A stretch of 64,000 nucleotides of DNA, from NCBI GenBank assembly GCA_030340625.1, contig JAOPHQ010000581.1, positions 62,001 through 126,000 of the forward strand, written 5' to 3'. How positions within the stretch are numbered: the first letter of the stretch is position 1; the number at the start of each line of letters is the position of its first letter. The DNA comes from Merluccius polli. Lineage: Eukaryota > Chordata > Actinopteri > Gadiformes > Merlucciidae. This document shows, in pieces, positions 20,708 through 30,149 of the stretch. The notes under the pieces were generated by a model. The model ran no database searches, was not told the origin of the DNA, and was given only the letters and a program-made list of their open reading frames with translations. Both the position numbers and the translations under genes were made by a program.

Positions 20708-22213
20708 TTACAGGTGACAGTTACAAAGCCACTTTAACCACTGGTTCAATGCTAACACAAAGTTAACTGCACTCCAAGGACAGCCAGTCTTAATGCCCAC
20801 TCGAAGAGGGATTGGGTCTGTGAGCTGTTTACCACAGATAACCTGTATGAATGAACCGGAGTAAACGTCTTTAACAATGTCAATATAAACCTGGGGAAGA
20901 TGTATTTCCTCCAGAGCCTTCCTTCCTATCATGACATTATGCGCTAAAGTTCCAAATGCATCACGAAAATCCAGAAAAACTGCAAAGAATTTACTGGACT
21001 CGTGTTTAAAATCATCAATACCTGTTTTGAGACAAAACACATGTTCGTTCATGCCCTGCCGGTTGATGTAAGCTTTTTGCTTGGGCGATAAAATACCCAC
21101 ATCCACAAGCCAAGGTAATATTCGGTCAAGGACACATTTCATGAACACTTTATAGATAGAAGGTAAAAGGGAAATGTCTCTCCAGGTTGTTGGATTGTCC
21201 GGAATATTGTCTTTTTTGGGAATTCTGTGTATGAGAGCTCCCTTCCATGAATCAGGCACTCTCCTATTCTCCAAGCAGACATTAAAAATTGATGTTATTT
21301 CATCTGCCTGCGTGGCTTTAAGATTTTCGTATGTAACATTGTCCATGCCACTTGCTCTATTGTTAGGGAGAGTGCGCAGCACAGCCTCCACTTCAGCCTG
21401 CGTAAAATGCGCAGTATCAGGGAGAAAGACCGGCTCCGTGTGTGAAACAGCGCCACGCCAGGGCGGTGGAGGCAGTGGGTCATGAATTGACGTTCGCCCT
21501 CTGCATTTATTCTGATAGTATGATTGCACTTGCTCGCAATTATTGGGACACGGAGGGGGGTCGGGGTATTCGCTGCAGTTCAGGATAATTTGAATGGCTT
21601 TAGATTGTCTATGCCGCCAGAGATATGACAGTTTATCCCTGCTCACCTTCCTCCGTTGCTCCCGTCTCGTAGCTGTCAGTGAAGGCTGCACTGTCTCGCG
21701 GAGGAAACGCAGCTGTGCCTTAATCCAGCTGGAGGCCAGCGCCGGTGTTAATTCCTCCGGGAGCGGCTGCTTCGTTGGGAGCTTTCTTAATACTCGAACC
21801 ACGAACTTCAGAAGGGGGAAACCAAAGGGTCTTCCGCGATGGTTTTGAGATGTAAACACGCCGTTCTTGAAGAAAACGCCGTTCAGGAGGGTTATGAGGC
21901 GGATCCAACTCCCAGGGTGTGCCGATGAAACAAAGTGTTGTTTGTCGTGATGTTTTTCGGACACCAAGCTGCTCCGGAAGGTCCTCTCGTGAGCCTGAAA
22001 GGCCGACCATTGCTGCTCCGTCAGGGGTTGCACCAGCTCGGCGAGGTCCGTAAACGCCGGCTCTCTGCCCAACAGGTGTTTTGGCGTTGGGTCATGAGCG
22101 TGCCATTGTTGTTGATAAACTCTCCCACTCCGGAGTGCTTGCTTATAAGCAACTCTGATCGCCGAAACCAAACACATTGTCCAGACCGTCTTCCACAAAA
22201 TCAACTTGCACAT
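20708..22213 (-). pseudogene. R2-like LINE: N-terminus and RT fingers/palm
   Basis: A 501-residue frame. The first 250 residues are basic and Trp/Arg-rich (for example DKLSYLWRHRQSKAIQ). RT blocks follow: LRTLPNNRASGMDNVTYE, WKGALIHRIPKKD, WRDISLLPSIYKVFMK, LSPKQKAYI, FFAVFLDFRDAFGTL and LRVGIKTGCPWSAVNF. The linear order NRASG-D, P-K-D, RDISLL and DFRDAF is typical of R2/NeSL-type RTs. The frame stops just before the YADD box, which lies in another frame (see next entry), so this copy is inactive. The first Met may not be the true start because the protein could begin beyond 22213. Confidence 0.8.
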
Positions 22214-22435
22214 GACTACATTAACGACGGCAGTTACGACGGGTGTGATCAGATGTTCAAGGTACTGCGCTCATGCCGTATGCTGCCGCCATGCCGCACA
22301 CATGCCGGTCGTCTGAGTTTTTTTTTTTTTTCAATGCTGTTGCTGTCCTGTAAATCGTTTTCTAATCAGCAATAAATAACAATTTCTGATCAACCCATAT
22401 CAATTGCATGCTTAAAATAACATACCGGTTAAAAC

Positions 22436-22625
22436 AAGAGTTACGGATGTAACTACGGTTCTATGAATCCTGGATGACCGCCAGAGGCGGTGCTTAAAGC
22501 ACTGGATATATCCACCTCGCGCATGCGCATTTCGAGTACCTAATACCAACATAGTCACCTGTGAACCCCACGTGACACCGGGAAGGCTATAACTTCCGGT
22601 GTCGTTAGAGGATCTGTTCCCAGAA
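22436..22625. repeat. DIRS left inverted terminal repeat
   Basis: Begins GAGTTACGGATGTAACTACG and continues through GACCGCCAGAGGCGGTGCTT to GGATCTGTTCC. From the GACCGCCAGAGG part on it is the inverted counterpart of the right repeat; the first ~40 bp are unique to this end, as in DIRS elements. Confidence 0.9.
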
Positions 22626-22666
22626 TCTTCTCGCGAAAACACAAGGATTCTGAGTGACTAGACACT

Positions 22667-22766
22667 CTGGCGGTCATCCAGGATTCATAGAACCGTAGTT
22701 ACATCCGTAACTCTCGTTCTATTTCATCCTTACTGACCGCCAGAGGCGGTGCTTAAAGCACTGGAT
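22667..22766. repeat. DIRS internal complementary region
   Basis: The first half (to GTAACTCT) is the reverse complement of the extreme left end; the second half (from GTTCTATTTCATCC) is the reverse complement of the extreme right end. The joint of left and right ends in one place matches the circular-junction template proposed for DIRS replication. Confidence 0.9.
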
Positions 22767-24470
22767 GACCATACCAACAATGTCACAAAGAAGCCAACAC
22801 CCACTTGGCCGTAGGACCGCCGCCATTGGACAGTGGTCGGCGACGTTGACACGATAAAACCGTGTGAAAGTGCCAGGCGTTGCCCATGATGCTGCAGCAC
22901 AGATAGCCTCCAGGGGCACCCCTCTTAGTGCAGCCCATGAGGTTGCAACACTTCTGGTGGAGTGGCACCTCACCCCGGATGGTGGGGGGCGGCCACTGGC
23001 CCCATAGGCGTGCGTGATGGCGTCGACGACCCAATGGGACAGTCGCTGTTTCGACAGAGCACAACCCCTGTTAGGGCCGCCGTGACACACAAACAGTTGC
23101 TCTGACTGTCTGATGCCGGCAGTAGCAGCAATGTAGGCCCTAAGCGCCCGTACTGGGCAGAGCAGCTCAGATCTACCCTCCTCAGATGGGGAGTCGAAGC
23201 GAGCGAGCCGGATAGGCTGGTTGAGATGGGTGCGTGAAAGCACCTTGGGTAGAAAAGCCACATTCGGCCATAGGACTACCCCTGAGCCATCAGGGTTCCA
23301 CCGCAGGCACGTCTCTGCCACAGATAGCGCCTGCAACTCCCCGACCCGCTTTGCGGATGTAATGGCAAGCAGGAAAGCCACCTTCATGGACAGCCACTTT
23401 AACCCTACCTGGGTCAGGGGCTCAAATGGCGGTAACGACATGGCCTCCAACACCAGCGGCAGGTCCCATGCTGGGGCTCTCAGGGTCCTAGGGGGACGCA
23501 GCCGCAGAGCCCCTCTAAGGAAGAGGGACACCAGCCTGTGGCACCCCACCGTGGCTCCGTCGACCCCTTCATGCCGGGAAGAAATAGCAGCCACATAGAC
23601 CCTCAGGGTGGAGTGGGAGCGACCACTATCGAGGAGGGACTGCAGGAACTCCAGCACGATGGCCACGGGGCAGCGTACTGGGTCCGCTGCCTTCCCGTTA
23701 CACCAGTCGGAGAACAGCTTCCATCTGTTCTCGTACTGTGCCCTAGTGGATGTTGCCCTGGCGTTCAGGATAGTGTTCCTGACAGACGCCGTACAGAAGC
23801 TCAGCAGTGGGTCGGGCCCTGCAGTGGCCACACCCAGAGCTGGAGGCGGCGGGGGTCTGGGTGCCAAATTCGACCCCCCAGTTGTGACAGGAGGTCCTTC
23901 CTGTCGGGGAGGCGCCATGGAGAGCTGCAGCAGAGCCTGCGCAGCAGTGGAAACCAGAGTCTCCCTGGCCAACAGGGGGCCACCAGAAGTAGCCTGTGAC
24001 CCCGCAGGAGCACCCTCTGAAATGTGGGAAGAATCAGCGGCAGTGGTGGGAAGGCGTACAGAGGACTCATTGGCCAGTCGTGAGCCAAGGCGTCCTGTCC
24101 GAGGGGACTGGTCACCTCCGTCCAGGAGAACCAGAGGGGGCAGTGAGCGGATTCCTCTGAGGCAAAGAGGTCCACTTCCGCCCTGCCAAAGAGACCCCAT
24201 ATCCTCTCCACCACCTCCGGGTGAAGCCGCCACTCCCCCGGTGGGGGCTTCTGTCGCGACAGGAAGTCCGCGACCTGGTTCCGGTCGCCTGGGATGAAGA
24301 CTGCCCGCACGCTGGCCAGGCAGGGATACGCCCAGGTCAGCAGGCTCCGAGATACCCGGAGTAGCCGTGCAGACCGAGTGCCCCCTTGGTGGACTTGTTG
24401 TCCGATCGGACCAGCACGTGTTTGCCTTCCAGCTGAGGCAGAAAGTGGTCCAGTGCCAGTTGCACCGCAC
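22719..24470 (-). CDS. DIRS tyrosine recombinase
   Basis: The recombinase integrates the circular DNA copy of the element. The N-terminal ~220 residues of the frame lie over the RNase H coding region and may not be translated as such. The core contains a SAM-like N-domain (ARATSTRAQYENRWKLFSDW) and the catalytic set: first Arg in ITSAKRVGELQAL, the H-x-x-R pair in RCHSTRSVATSWAALRG and the Tyr in GTFTRFYRVNV. All are intact, so the core could be functional. The stop lies in the internal complementary region/left side. The true start is unclear because of overlap with the RT frame. Confidence 0.85.
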   Translation of the reverse strand: MRCNWHWTTFCLSWKANTCWSDRTTSPPRGHSVCTATPGISEPADLGVSLPGQRAGSLHPRRPEPGRGLPVATEAPTGGVAASPGGGGEDMGSLWQGGSGPLCLRGIRSLPPLVLLDGGDQSPRTGRLGSRLANESSVRLPTTAADSSHISEGAPAGSQATSGGPLLARETLVSTAAQALLQLSMAPPRQEGPPVTTGGSNLAPRPPPPPALGVATAGPDPLLSFCTASVRNTILNARATSTRAQYENRWKLFSDWCNGKAADPVRCPVAIVLEFLQSLLDSGRSHSTLRVYVAAISSRHEGVDGATVGCHRLVSLFLRGALRLRPPRTLRAPAWDLPLVLEAMSLPPFEPLTQVGLKWLSMKVAFLLAITSAKRVGELQALSVAETCLRWNPDGSGVVLWPNVAFLPKVLSRTHLNQPIRLARFDSPSEEGRSELLCPVRALRAYIAATAGIRQSEQLFVCHGGPNRGCALSKQRLSHWVVDAITHAYGASGRPPPSGVRCHSTRSVATSWAALRGVPLEAICAAASWATPGTFTRFYRVNVADHCPMAAVLRPSGCWLLCDIVGMVIQCFKHRLWRSVRMK

Positions 24471-26002
24471 GGAGCTCTAGCACGTTGATATGTGCATTGC
24501 CCTGGGCCGGCCACAGTCCTGCCCTGCCACACCGCTCCCCATCCCGAGAGGCAAGCGTCTGTGGTGACCAACTCCCGACGGGACGGGATGGCACCCATGG
24601 GTACGCCGGCCGACAGATATGGCCTCCTTCTCCATGGGGTCAGAGAGAGGAGGCATCGCTGCGACACCCTGACCTTCCGGTGCCTGTGCCACTTGGGGTC
24701 CAGATGGAGACTGTTCAGCCACATCTGCAGTGGCCGCAGGGACAGCAAGCCGAGAGGCACCACAGCTGAGGCAGCTGTAAGTTTGCCCAGGAGCTGGAGG
24801 AAGAGAATGAACGGCACCATCCTGCCACACTCGAAGAGGGGGAGGCGGAGGAGGATGTCGTCCACCCGCCGTGGTGACAGAGAGGCCCTCATGGCGTCTG
24901 AGTCGAGAACCATCCCCACGTATGTGACCTGCTGAGATGGGTCCAGGTGGCTCTTCAGCAAATTCACTGTCAGGCCCAGCCGGGCCGTGTGCTGAAGCAG
25001 CCGAGCCGTATCCCCAGCCACCTGAGACTGGGACGGTGCGCAGACCAGCCAGTCGTCCAGATATGGCAGGACCTTCATGCCCTGCCTTTGCAGGGGTGCG
25101 AGAGCTGCCGCAACAACCCTGGTGAATACCCTCGGAGAGAGGGAGAGGCCGAAGGAAAGTACCCTGAACTGGAAGTGCCGGCCGCGAAAGGCAAACCTCA
25201 GGAAGCACTGATGGTGCGATGCAATCGGGACGTGGAAGTATGCATCCTTCAAGTCCACGGTGGTGAACCATTCGCCCCTGGCCACCACCCGCAGTGTGTC
25301 TGATGCGGTGAGCATGTGAAAAGGTAGTACCTTCAGGAACTTGTTGAGTCCCCTCAGGTCGAGAATGGGACGGAATCCGCCATCTTTTTTTGCCACGAGG
25401 AAGTACCTCGAGTAGAAACCTCTGGGGTGGAGCAGAGGATCCACTGGCTCGATGGCTCCCTTGGCCAGGAGGGCGGACAACTCCTGGCTCAGAGCTGCCG
25501 AGTCGTAGGCCTTAGTCAGAAGGTCGTCCGTGACCCTGCACTGCGGCCGGGGACACCTGGCATCCGGCCTCAGGGCCTCATCAGGGGCCAAGATGAGGGA
25601 TGCAATGGCCGGCTCAACCGGCGGCATACGGCCCAGCCCCACCTGTGCCGCATCCTGCATGGCAGCCAAGGTCCGGGCATCCGTGGTGGAGTGGGAAAGG
25701 GCCCTGGAGTCCCTCCAGCACGCGTGGAGCTCCTTCACATACTCCTCTGAGGGGGGAACGGTGAAGGTGGCCGGAGCAGGGTTGCGCCTAAAGAAAGCGC
25801 TGGTCTGACCCGGGTCCGTCTGCGGGGCATCGAGCCCCAGGCGAGCCAGAGCCCCGCGTGTCCACTGCACCCTGCAGAGAGCCCTGAGCAGAGGAGCAGG
25901 AGGCCTCTCCCAGTGTGTGGGAGGCGTCGTCCTCCATGCTAGCTTCATTAAAGAAGCTAGCCGAAGCCGCGAGCGACAGGGCGTCGTCCAATGGCGGCCC
26001 AT
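23801..26002 (-). CDS. DIRS gag C-terminus fused to RT/RNase H (damaged)
   Basis: A 733-residue frame. Residues ~70-165 (FFRRNPAPATFTVPPSEEYV to VTDDLLTKAYD) look like the C-terminal part of a DIRS gag. At about residue 169 it passes directly into RT: LSQELSALLAKGAIEPV, FLVAKKDGGFRPILDLRGLN, TTVDLKDAYFHVPI and the catalytic YLDDWLV (314-320). RNase H starts at TTDACLSGWGAVWQG (~480). Codons for LELRAVQLALDHFL and VRSDNKST are in another phase (24337-24594), so two compensating frameshifts flank that part; the frame returns at VFIPGDRNQVADFLSRQ. The abrupt gag-RT joint suggests an internal deletion. Confidence 0.8.
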   Translation of the reverse strand: MGRHWTTPCRSRLRLASLMKLAWRTTPPTHWERPPAPLLRALCRVQWTRGALARLGLDAPQTDPGQTSAFFRRNPAPATFTVPPSEEYVKELHACWRDSRALSHSTTDARTLAAMQDAAQVGLGRMPPVEPAIASLILAPDEALRPDARCPRPQCRVTDDLLTKAYDSAALSQELSALLAKGAIEPVDPLLHPRGFYSRYFLVAKKDGGFRPILDLRGLNKFLKVLPFHMLTASDTLRVVARGEWFTTVDLKDAYFHVPIASHHQCFLRFAFRGRHFQFRVLSFGLSLSPRVFTRVVAAALAPLQRQGMKVLPYLDDWLVCAPSQSQVAGDTARLLQHTARLGLTVNLLKSHLDPSQQVTYVGMVLDSDAMRASLSPRRVDDILLRLPLFECGRMVPFILFLQLLGKLTAASAVVPLGLLSLRPLQMWLNSLHLDPKWHRHRKVRVSQRCLLSLTPWRRRPYLSAGVPMGAIPSRRELVTTDACLSGWGAVWQGRTVAGPGQCTYQRARAPCGATGTGPLSASAGRQTRAGPIGQQVHQGGTRSARLLRVSRSLLTWAYPCLASVRAVFIPGDRNQVADFLSRQKPPPGEWRLHPEVVERIWGLFGRAEVDLFASEESAHCPLWFSWTEVTSPLGQDALAHDWPMSPLYAFPPLPLILPTFQRVLLRGHRLLLVAPCWPGRLWFPLLRRLCCSSPWRLPDRKDLLSQLGGRIWHPDPRRLQLWVWPLQGPTHC

Positions 26003-26016
26003 CCTCCAAGGGAGGG

Positions 26017-26382
26017 TCAGGCTGTAATCCAGCCTGCCCCCGACCAGTCCCAGCCCTTAGCCGCCGCTCCGCCGTGCCGGGGCCGAGAGCAACCGGGCAG
26101 ATTTTGGGGGAGCCCCGTCAAGAGAGAGGGGTCGCCAGCTATCGCCCGTTGCTCCACCTCTGCTAGCCTATCCAGCCTGAGTGCCCACGGCAGGGGCCTG
26201 CAGTTCATGCAGGCACTGTCAGTGAGGCCCTCCCTCAGATGCTCGAGACCGAGGCAAGGGGGGCAGTTATCATGGCCGTCCTCCGGCTCTAGGGGAGCCG
26301 CGCAGGCGGCACATAAGTGGGTCATTGCGGGGCACCCCACCGTCCGCGTCACCTGGAGCCCTTCCCAGTGACCGGAAAACAA
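26017..26382 (-). pseudogene. DIRS gag, N-terminal part with zinc-binding motif
   Basis: The likely start is the internal Met of MTHLCAACAAPLEPEDGH. It is followed by NCPPCLGLEHLREGL and CMNCRPL, the Cys/His pattern usual near the N-terminus of DIRS gag proteins. The frame stops at 26017; the continuation (PPLDDALSLAASASFF) is in a second frame at 25788-26009 and the C-terminal part in a third (ORF starting at 26002). Gag is therefore broken by at least two shifts. Confidence 0.7.
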
Positions 26383-26870
26383 TTAGCCTGAGCGTGAGCG
26401 CTGCTGCTAAAAGTAAACAGAAAAACCAAAACAAGGCAGCGTTACCGGGAGCGGGAGCGAGAACACTGCCTTCACCAGTACGACCAATAATAATAAGCTT
26501 GAGCGTAAGCGCTGCTGCTAAACGGAAGAAACAAAACAAAACCAAATTTACACGTTACCGGGAGTGAGGCGAGAGCGCTGTCTCCACCGGTAAGTTCTGA
26601 AAATTAGATGGTTAGAAACAGATAATAAGGGAGCAGTGGGGCCCACGCGTGCTGGGAGCGGGAGCGAACACACTGCCTTCACCAACAAGCGTCGGCCACC
26701 TACCTGTCTCCTCTTCGGGTGTAGCCCGGTAAGCCACAGCCTCTGGAGGACGGACTGTCCGCGGCTCCGACCGTTGTCGCGAGGCTGCACGTGGCTTGCT
26801 TGAATCAACAAACTTTTTTGCAATGCAATCCTTTTCCAGCGGTACATGCGCCTTAGCGAGAAGATGAAAA

Positions 26871-27031
26871 GGAACAGATCCTCTAACGACACCGGAAGTT
26901 ATAGCCTTCCCGGTGTCACGTGGGGGTCACAGGTGACTATGTTGGTATTAGGTACTCGAAATGCGCATGCGCAAGGTGGATATATCCAGTGCTTTAAGCA
27001 CCGCCTCTGGCGGTCAGTAAGGATGAAATAG
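26871..27031. repeat. DIRS right inverted terminal repeat
   Basis: Starts GGAACAGATCCTCTAACGAC and ends CAGTAAGGATGAAATAGA. Its body is the reverse complement of 22484-22625 with a few differences (for example GGGGGTCA against GGGGTTCA). 26383-26870 between gag and this repeat is 5' leader with two short direct repeats around AGCGTAAGCGCTGCTGCTAAA. Confidence 0.9.
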
Positions 27032-27172
27032 AACCTCGCTCATTTCAAGACAACCCGACCCATTTCCGGGTTAAATCCCGCCCATTTCCGGGTTAGGCCC
27101 CGCCCACTCCGAGTACAGCTACAGATACAGATAATTATGGTTAACAGATACAGATACAGATAATGCTGTACT

Positions 27173-27410
27173 CGGGGGGGGGGGGGAGGGCGGGTGCTAG
27201 CGGAGCTTTTTGTTGAGCGGGGGGGGGGGGGGGTGGGGGGGCGCGATAGTTGACGGGAGTTGCGCGATTGTTGACAGGGGCCGCGATTGTCGACGTGTAA
27301 ATGTTAACTTTTTTTTTTTTTTTTTTGGGCCAATTGGGGGCCCCCTGGCAGGCTGGCACACGTGGGGCCCCTAGGCTGCAGCCATATCTAGCCTGTGCGT
27401 TAGTCCGGCC
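27173..27410. repeat. Poly-G/poly-T tract and hAT end remnant
   Basis: Two G-runs, then GCGCGATAGTTGACGGG and GCGCGATTGTTGACAGGG (a short direct repeat related to the dispersed poly-C minisatellite), a T-run of about 20, and GTTAGTCCGGCCCTG, which looks like the right end of a hAT with CAGGGCCGG termini. The left end of that hAT and the end of hAT-1 copy A are missing here. Confidence 0.6.
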
Positions 27411-28911
27411 CTGCCGATACCGATGTTTAAAATAACAACTTGGCCGATGCCGATGTTTTTCTTTTTGTTATTTATTCCGTCTTTGGTGCCACAGAAACAT
27501 TACTGAACTATTTTAAAAGTCTTTCAGCTCTTCATCATACTATTATTTAATGAGCACAAATTCACTTAGACAAATTTATGGAACAAAAACAACCTTTAAT
27601 GTTCTTTTCTGAAAAATAATTTTCAAAAGCCCTCTTAGACTGTTAACTAATCAATGAAAATATGTTTTCAGTACTTACATTGCCCAACAAAATTATTTGA
27701 GTGGTGTTAGCCTGATAAACACAAACTTACTCAATGAGAATCTTTTTTTTCAGAACCTACATTGCCCAGTAAAAAGATATTTGTCAAAATACAAAAATAA
27801 AATATATCAAGTGTAAATGTAAAAACAATTGGAAAATAAATAAAATATGTTATTAATAAATACAAACATAAATAAATAGGGCTATCTTTCACCTTGTGTA
27901 TTTTTCATACAGAATAAAACATGTCACACTGTAAAGTATTCCCACACGATCGCCATCTTCTTCTAGCCTACCTGACCTGAGTAAAGTGCGCGGGCGCCCT
28001 CGTGTGACATTTACTAGGATGGGCATTATTTTTCTATAGACTATATTAAAATTCCCATTGGTAGAAAATACAAAATACAATAATGTATAGGCCAACAATA
28101 ATACAAGACAGTTAACTTGAAGACCTACAACTGTTTAACAGTTTTAAAATAATAAATACAGGCATTATAGGTTATAGGCCTATGCGGCGCTTGTAAAAGC
28201 CGAACAATGCGCCTACATGCGCTCTTAAAGGTTTGGAAACGATTCAACAAGACTAAATCTGTATTCCAATTACAATAAGTAGCCTACTTATCGGCCAATA
28301 ATAATCAAATAAGGCAGTACAAGTGGGCATTAAACTGTATAACTGTTTTGAAAAAAAAGGCCGACATATGCCTATACAATATGCAGCCGGCGCTCGGAAA
28401 AGGCTCGCAACAAAAAGATGAGCCACACATTTAGAAACAATTGCATGAACTATCTAAAAGCAATACCTTAGTCAGAAAACATATATGAGGCTGAACTTTT
28501 TGCTAAAATGTCACAGTTATGGAATAATTGAAAATGTTGGAGCGGCTGGCTTGACCACGCGAAACCGAGAGACGGCTGTCTTGACCGCAGTACGCGATCA
28601 ATAATCAATAATCGTATTTAACCGTATAACTGCACACAACTTTATTTAAAAGCAATCAAATGGAAAACATGTGTGTTTGTATGTTGGTGTCCGGTGCGCG
28701 TGGATGTGCGGCTCCTCCGGCGGAGCGGTTCATGTTAATAGCGGAGTCCGGGAGGGTTCACCTTCACGGCGTAGTTACGAGGGATGTGCGACTATCGTTT
28801 TAAAAAATACTAAAGTGTTTTTTAAAGTTAGAAAGATATTAGATATTCAACCGATATTCACGCTCCGAATTACAGCGATCAGACACGGGGAACTAACTCG
28901 GTGCATCCCTA
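27411..28911. mobile_element. hAT-like non-autonomous element, left end disturbed
   Basis: The left part has CCGATACCGATGTTTAAAAT and GGCCGATGCCGATG; the right end is GGTGCATCCCTA, the complement of a typical hAT terminus TAGGGATGCACC. The body is AT-rich with no transposase. The first ~18 bp of the left end are replaced by another hAT end. Confidence 0.6.
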
Positions 28912-29007
28912 CTAGTAAGTAGCCTATAATGAAATGTATTTGTGAAAATAGTTGTTGAGCTGTAAATATGTACCATTGTAGCCACTAAAAAAAAGACTGA
29001 TGCCACT
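28912..29007. other. Spacer
   Basis: AT-rich unique sequence; nothing recognised. Ends in the left copy of the TSD of the next element. Confidence 0.4.
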
Positions 29008-29015
29008 GCTACTGG

Positions 29016-29178
29016 CAGGGCCGTTTCTAGCTGTTTGGGGGCCCTATGCGAGATACAAATTTGGGGCCCCTATGTTATCATGTCTGACGGGGGGGGCGAC
29101 CGCGGGATTGGGGGGCCCCCTGGTGGCGGTGGGGCCCTATGCAGCCGCATAGTCCACATATGCCTAGAAACGGCCCTG
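29016..29178. mobile_element. Short hAT MITE, 163 bp
   Basis: Termini CAGGGCCGTTTCTAG and CTAGAAACGGCCCTG are perfect inverted repeats. An exact 8-bp TSD, GCTACTGG, lies at 29008-29015 and 29179-29186. The inside has G-runs and GGCCCTATGCAGCCGCATAG. No coding. Confidence 0.92.
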
Positions 29179-29306
29179 GCTACTGGTGGGGGACCTCCAC
29201 CTGAGGACCTCACACTGGCAGAGGAGCTGGCGCTGAGCTGCAACAGGGGGCGCACGCTAATAGAGTGAATAGAGGGGGGGACCTCTGCCTTTGATTGACT
29301 CTGACC

Positions 29307-29311
<5 letters not shown>

Positions 29312-29369
<58 letters not shown>
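29312..29369. repeat. (TA)n microsatellite
   Basis: About 29 TA dinucleotides. It continues at 30150 after the following hAT, which inserted into it. Confidence 0.95.
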
Positions 29370-29372
<3 letters not shown>

Positions 29373-30149
29373 TGGTGGGCTGTTATCGGTGTTAACGTGC
29401 TGCGATAACGCAAGACTCTTATCGCGCGATAAAAAAATTATCGCTGTTAATCTATTTTCAAAGTTGGGTTGGGAGCTGGGTCTATACCGGATTTCCACCA
29501 ATGAAGGTAAGCGCTGCGGAACGGCTGCGTCCTCTGCCCGGCGACCCCCCCGTCGGTCGTAGGTCTGGGCAGAGCCGTTTCTAGGCATATGCGGACTATG
29601 CGGCTGCATAGGGCCCCGCCGCCATCAGGGGGCCCCCCAATCCCGCGGTCGCACCCTCCGCCCCCGTCGGCCCTAGGTCCGGGGTGATTATGATCGCGCT
29701 CGCACCCCCCCCCCCCCCCCCCCCCGCCAGCCCTAGCTCCGGGTGGGTCATGATCGCACTCGAATCCCCCCCCCCCCCCGTTGGCCGTAGTTCCGGGTGG
29801 GTTATGATCGTGCTCGCACGTGGCGGTGGCGCCTTAGTGGCGCCTTAATGCACGGGCTTACCTGGGCTTCAGCCCAGGGCCTCGGCCAATCAGGGGCCTC
29901 TTAAAAAATATATATTTAAAAAAAAAAAGATAAACGTCCGTATTCGCGGTGTCATTACTGCCCCCCCCCCCCCTCCCCCCGTCAACAATCACGTAGACTT
30001 ATTTTTAGTCATTATTTAGGTAGCACACATATTATGAATGCCTTCGACATAATTCAAATGAGCCATTTTAATCTAGATTAATCTAGATTAATTCCAAGAT
30101 TAGAGTGAGATTAATCTAGATTAAACAAATTAATCTATGCCCACCACTA
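29370..30149. mobile_element. hAT non-autonomous element in the (TA)n tract, with nested repeats
   Basis: Ends TAGTGGTGGGC and GCCCACCACTA; the TSD is within TA repeats (ATATATAT). Near its right end TCTAGATTAA is repeated. The middle (about 29570-29850) holds a partial copy of the CAGGGCCGTTTCTAGGCATA hAT family of 29016 followed by three poly-C minisatellite units (CCCTAGGTCCGGGGTG, then ATGATCGCGCTCGCAC and C-run). Near 29855 GGGCTTCAGCCCAGGGCC suggests yet another hAT end. Confidence 0.8.

Larger units (their letters stand above)
18738..22296 (-). mobile_element. R2-superfamily LINE with restriction-like endonuclease, 3.56 kb
   Basis: Inserted into the CA-rich stretch of hAT-1 with the direct repeat CACACAT on both sides (18731-18737, 22297-22303). 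The second hAT copy shows the uninterrupted site. The 3' end, at the low-coordinate side, carries AATAAATATTTCAAA. Protein order on the minus strand is RT, zinc knuckle, restriction-like endonuclease, as in R2, NeSL and Hero-type LINEs, not an APE endonuclease. Confidence 0.8.
22436..27031 (-). mobile_element. DIRS-type tyrosine-recombinase retrotransposon
   Basis: A DIRS element of 4.6 kb in the hAT-1 body; the second hAT copy shows the empty site GGTTAAAACCTCGCTC, and I see no clear TSD, as expected for recombinase-mediated insertion. It has inverted terminal repeats at both ends, an internal complementary region near the low-coordinate end, and minus-strand gag, RT/RNase H and tyrosine recombinase, in DIRS order. 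The RT and YR frames overlap by about 670 bp in different phases. This is a nearly complete but damaged copy. Confidence 0.92.
18158..27172 (+). mobile_element. Non-autonomous hAT (hAT-1, copy A) carrying two nested retroelements
   Basis: The left end TAGAGTTGAGCCGG and following sequence match, inverted, the complete copy at 61002-63445, whose 8-bp TSD proves its ends. Excluding the LINE at 18738-22296 and the DIRS at 22436-27031, copy A is about 850 bp, close to copy B without its insertion. It contains TGAACTGG-like unique DNA and no ORF. The presumed 8-bp target duplicate to the left is GTAGATAT (18150-18157). Its right end is lost: homology stops at TGCTGTACTCGGG where a poly-G tract starts. 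Confidence 0.8.

Noticed and set aside
23221..25808. Plus-strand ORFs over the DIRS element (23608-24297 and others)
   Set aside because: Antisense of the GC-rich RT and recombinase genes; no family motifs.
29570..29850. Complete second hAT inside the 29370-30149 element
   Set aside because: Only one recognisable end (GCCGTTTCTAGGCATATG) is present and no TSD could be matched, so I describe it only as a fragment.
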